Shown one piece after another: positions 60,935 through 64,000 of a DNA stretch of 64,000 bases (positions within the stretch are counted from its first letter, which is position 1; the number at the start of each line of letters is the position of its first letter). The notes under the pieces are model-generated. The model was not told the origin of the DNA and did not search any database. It worked only from the letters and a program-made list of their open reading frames with translations. This DNA comes from Capitulum mitella (lineage: Eukaryota; Arthropoda; Thecostraca; Pollicipedomorpha; Pollicipedidae). Where the stretch lies: positions 7,461,501-7,525,500 of the forward strand of contig CP099848.1 in the NCBI GenBank assembly GCA_030062745.1, read 5' to 3'. The translations under genes and the position numbers were made by a program.

Positions 60935-60989
60935 CGTCATCCGAGTATGTCTCTGGCTCCAAAATTTAGGAATTCCTTTGATTTGATAA

Positions 60990-61900
60990 GGTGATGATGA
61001 TTCTTTGATTTAAAAAGATGACTGACTTTTGGCAAATTTTGCAAATTTTGGCGATTTCCAACGGCGATTAGCTGAGTTTCTTGCCGCACTAACCTTGGGG
61101 GCGTTGGCGCGAGACCAGATGTCCAGGCAAGCGCGTGCTCTACGCGGGTCACGAGCGACGGGAGCTCGTTCTTCTTGCCAGGGACTATCGCCTGCGTGTC
61201 GGCGGCGCACTGCATAATGTCGGCCCCGCAGAAGACAGGGATATGTCAGTTACAAACACGGCAAACAGGATCGGCCCGAGAGTCCATCCCTGAAAGACGT
61301 CCATGTTGTTCCCAAGTGACGCGACACCTGGGTCCGTCCCGCATGGTCTTTTAGCGCCACACTGCGTTTGGCCGTGGTGTGAGCTGCTGTGAACCGCCTA
61401 GTCCAGACCCCGTGAAGACGTAGTTTGCGTAAAAGGACGTCATGTTGGGTGATGGGAAAGCACTTGCTCATGTCAGTCAAGCATAAAAGAGTTGATCCCC
61501 ACTATCGGATGCCTCAGGATGCGGTCGGCGAGTCACCTGCGCGGTTTCCGTCGAGTGACTTGGACGGAAATCGTGCCGGGACGGGGAGAGGAGATGGTTG
61601 TAAGAAAGGTAATGGTAGAGCTGTCGCTGTACCAGACGCTCTACCCTTTTGGCGAAGACTGGTGTAGTGGACATGGGCCTGTAGTTGGATGGGTCAGATG
61701 GGTCGCCGGTTTTGAAAATACGATGGATGACTGAATGTTGCCTCGGATCGGGAAGGTCGAACTGGATCAGGCAGGAGTTGGTGATGTGAAGGATGGCGTC
61801 ACTGACAGGAGGGAACTGGCCTTGAGCACACTAACGCAGAGACCGTCGGGACCGCATGCAACGGAGCTACGCATGCTGAAGAGCGAGCGCCGCAACGTCC
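60990..61900 (-). pseudogene. Reverse-transcriptase domain of a CR1-like LINE, decayed
   Basis: Reading leftward across several frames: ACGPDGLCVSVLKA (about 61855, the GPDG fingers motif); PVFAKRVERLVQRQLYHYLS and LLSPSRHDFRPSHSTETAQ (61665-61540, matching the K-LE-L...Q-GFR-STETA block); DMSKCFPITQHDVLLRKLRL (61478-61415, in place of D-SKAFD); LGPILFAVF in a third frame (about 61265); and QCAADTQAIVPGKKNELPSL (61212-61150). The catalytic Y-A-D-D is therefore C-A-A-D, and the first Asp is kept in DMSK. NRQNLQNLPK (about 61060) follows as in CR1-type RT. Frameshifts and the lost YADD residue make it inactive. Confidence 0.8.
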
Positions 61901-62489
61901 TCAGGTTGACGGGCAGGACCTCAAAGGCGCAGGCACCAACTCGGGAAACACGGCAGCTGAGATCAGGTGCCGGCCCCTGGCCAACGATTTCGCGTGCTAT
62001 TCTCGGACCCACAGAGAAAAAACCTCTTCTGGGTCGCTTCCTGAGATTTCGGGAAGCACCCCCGGTCTGCTTCCGTACTTCCAACTGCAGTATGTATGTT
62101 GAGCCAATCCTGAATGGTCCCTGCTCCACGATTCGGCTCAGCGTGTCATTACGGGTGTCGCGGCGAGCGGCCGAGCGGACAGGACGATTGAGCTGCCGGT
62201 ACTCGCTCGACTCACACCCCCACACCCAAGCGTTACCCGGCGCCCAGCCGTGAGCTCCCTCGTGGAGGCAGAGACGGGGGAATGGTCGGATTGCGCGTTG
62301 TCGCATTTCTCATTGGGGAGTGCTGGTCAAGTATGGGTGAAAAGTTTGTCAAAAAGGTGTTCCGTTTGTACGCAACAGTTGTTGAGTTAAAAACAGCCCT
62401 ATATCAGCACGGTGTACGTCATCAAAAACCGCTACCCGATCGATTCGTCGAACACAGTACCACTGAACGATTGTTTTACGGTTGTTTCC

Positions 62490-63300
62490 TGGGAACATCA
62501 ATGAGAACGCGAACAAACTAGTGAGATCAGCGGAAAACGCAGTAGAATAATCACAATGTCACAGTTATCAACAACACATATATCTAGACAAGATCTGGTA
62601 GCAAACGTGGGCGAGATAACAAGCTGAAACGGTGGGGGCTCTGATAAAAATTCGTCTTGCTGCTGCCGCGCAATGTCGCTCTTGGTCCTCAGGAAGTCGC
62701 AGTTAAGGTCGCAGCAGGTCACGACCGTCGCTCCTGGGTGGTCGACGAGGACGCGCCGGAGCTAGGTCTCGAGGTCTCCGAAGTCCGCTCGCAGTGCAGC
62801 TGCGATATGTCGCGGCGGTCGGCGCAGGGAACCGATGATCAGCTGCCGCCCACGGTCCAGCTTCAGCAGTGACCTGACGGCTTCCAGCCTGCTCTCGAAA
62901 CTGCGTTAAATGGGCAACTTCAGAGTCGACGACGCGATGCCGGCGTTGCGAGCACAGCAACATCCTCGTATCCTCTGCCGTCGCGACGATCGACCTTTGA
63001 TAGGTTGTGCCTGGGCAGAGTAAGAAGGCGGTCAGGTCTAGCCGGCTTCAGCCATGTCTCTGGCAGCGTCACGACAATGCAGTCCTGGCGGTGGAGCTCT
63101 TGAGAGAGTTCCAGCAGCATCGGCTTGAGCGACTGGATGTCCGTTCACGCGCCCACCTGCTCTGTGAAAGCCGTCAGCCACAGCGCGGCCGAAGTCGCGG
63201 CCCAACGGCGGCAGGCACACAGTCAGCCAGCCGGTTCCGTGATGGGGCTTTTGACTGCGTGATAAATGCAGGTGCCTCAAAGCGTAGGCAAACTAGGTCA
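62490..63300 (-). pseudogene. Endonuclease domain of the same CR1-like LINE, decayed
   Basis: On the minus strand, in shifting frames: LSQELHRQDCIVVTLPETWL (63111-63050; the T-E-W site of AP-type endonucleases is present as PETW); YEDVAVLATP (about 62970); SRLEAV and RQLIIGSLRRPP (about 62880-62820, the YRPP motif as RRPP); CCDLNCDFLRT (about 62718, the GDLN motif as CDLN); and FQLVISPTFATRSCLDICVV (about 62630, T-L/I-D block). The order matches an AP-endonuclease-type LINE endonuclease upstream of the RT at 60990-61900. With the linker at 61900-62490 the element covers about 2.3 kb. All domains carry frameshifts. Confidence 0.75.
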
Positions 63301-63304
63301 GCAA

Positions 63305-64000
63305 ATTAAAGACGTCCAAGGTCAATTGATGAAGACATAATGTTCATTCTTTGTCTCAAGATCTACCCGAATTATCCCACCTGAATGTTGCAGCGATGCA
63401 TTTTGTCGACCCCCGTTGATCTCGAATCACCTCAGATTTCCTAAGTGGATCATCTGACTTAAGGATACGAAGGGGTATTCTGCTTACTAACAACGCACCA
63501 GACTGTGTTATACTCAATTTTGACGAAATGCAGCATTTTCAAATACTGACCTTGCTTCGTTTTGCGCAGTTTCATCAGCAGACCAATTTTCCAGCAAATT
63601 TTGTTGCGATCGGATGAGGACACCTGGATTAAGAAAGAGGGACTACTTATCTATGGTTTGACCTCGTTTGGCCTCGATAGACTTAACCTATGTCATTCAG
63701 TTTCTGTAGGTAATAAGATAACTTGGCCGGCTTCCTTTCCTCAAAGTTTTGCTGGAGTCGGTATAAAAGGTCAGAAGACAGAGGGGAAATATACCTTCCT
63801 CCACCGGTACGTCGAATTCTCAGAATCCCCTCCAGCGTGCGTTAACTTAAAGGGGGCTCTACAAACAGGATGCTGGAGACGAATGGGGTATGTGACCCAT
63901 ATAGCGTGGTAGAGGCTTTGAATAGTAAAACAGGGATTTATCTTATTTGAACAGGGATTTATTTCATTTATCTGTTAAGAAGAAGTAGAGATATTTAAGA
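63305..64000. other. Window end, no recognised gene
   Basis: A 116-codon plus frame (63562-63912) has no known domain. A TATAAAAGG match lies at 63762-63770 inside this frame and could be chance. Two copies of ACAGGGATTTAT lie near 63931 and 63951. Confidence 0.35.

Noticed and set aside
60405-60940. Repeat protein with 22-residue units on minus
   Set aside because: The frames result from a 66-bp tandem unit length divisible by three. No start, promoter or domain supports translation.
63762-63770. TATAAAAGG as a promoter
   Set aside because: It lies inside an unassigned frame, with no initiator, exon or splice site visible before the window ends. Such a match is expected by chance about once per strand in this length.

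Overview
This window looks like a stretch of animal (metazoan) nuclear genome. Reading frames are short and scattered on both strands and there are no operons. AT-rich sequence alternates with sharply bounded CpG-rich islands, and simple repeats, minisatellites and decayed transposons take up much of the space. I cannot place it to phylum. The mix of a KCNH/Elk potassium-channel exon, CR1-like and L1/Tx1-like LINEs, hAT and piggyBac-type elements, and long CT and AT/GT microsatellites fits an invertebrate, but that is inference.

The one confident host gene is on the minus strand at 8938-9013. It is the first coding exon of an Elk-type voltage-gated potassium channel (KCNH3/4/8 orthologue group). 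It encodes the PAS-cap and ends at a GTGAGT donor at the intron position conserved in this family. Its 5' end lies in a CpG island, and transcription runs left, so 1-8937 is most simply read as its first intron. Other GC-rich islands (10.6-11.0, 15.4-15.9, 20.3-20.6, 24.5-24.8, 25.85-26.83, 30.0-30.4, 31.0-31.3, 42.5-43.0 and 43.4-43.6 kb) are promoter-like. Two of them end in good splice donors (10989 on plus, 30049 on minus). A TATA box followed by splice-like sites occurs at 36258-36494. None of these candidates could be tied to a known protein.

The rest is mostly mobile DNA. (a) A family of about 1.2 kb non-autonomous elements is present in three full copies (16088-17297, 38913-40123, 53747-54942). 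The tips read CCCTATTCCCGG and sit at TTAA, which is the piggyBac signature. They have subterminal G/C palindromes, a second inverted pair inside, and clusters of nuclear-receptor half-sites. (b) A second TTAA element family lies at 12189-13452. A piggyBac-like remnant lies at 31933-32720. (c) Two hAT-type transposase remnants lie head to head at 48.36-49.79 kb. (d) The 3' end of an L1/Tx1-like LINE lies at 45208-46062. (e) A broken copy of a widespread invertebrate repeat ORF (with an MSFDTTSSNTG motif) lies at 57096-59391. (f) A decayed CR1-like LINE lies on the minus strand at about 61.0-63.3 kb, with a 66-bp tandem array at its 3' side (60471-60934).

Tandem repeats include a 340-bp unit in three copies, one internally deleted (55471-56235), minisatellites with units near 21 bp and 31 bp, and three long microsatellite tracts. 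No rRNA, convincing tRNA or CRISPR was seen. Most open frames outside the listed features look like chance frames.
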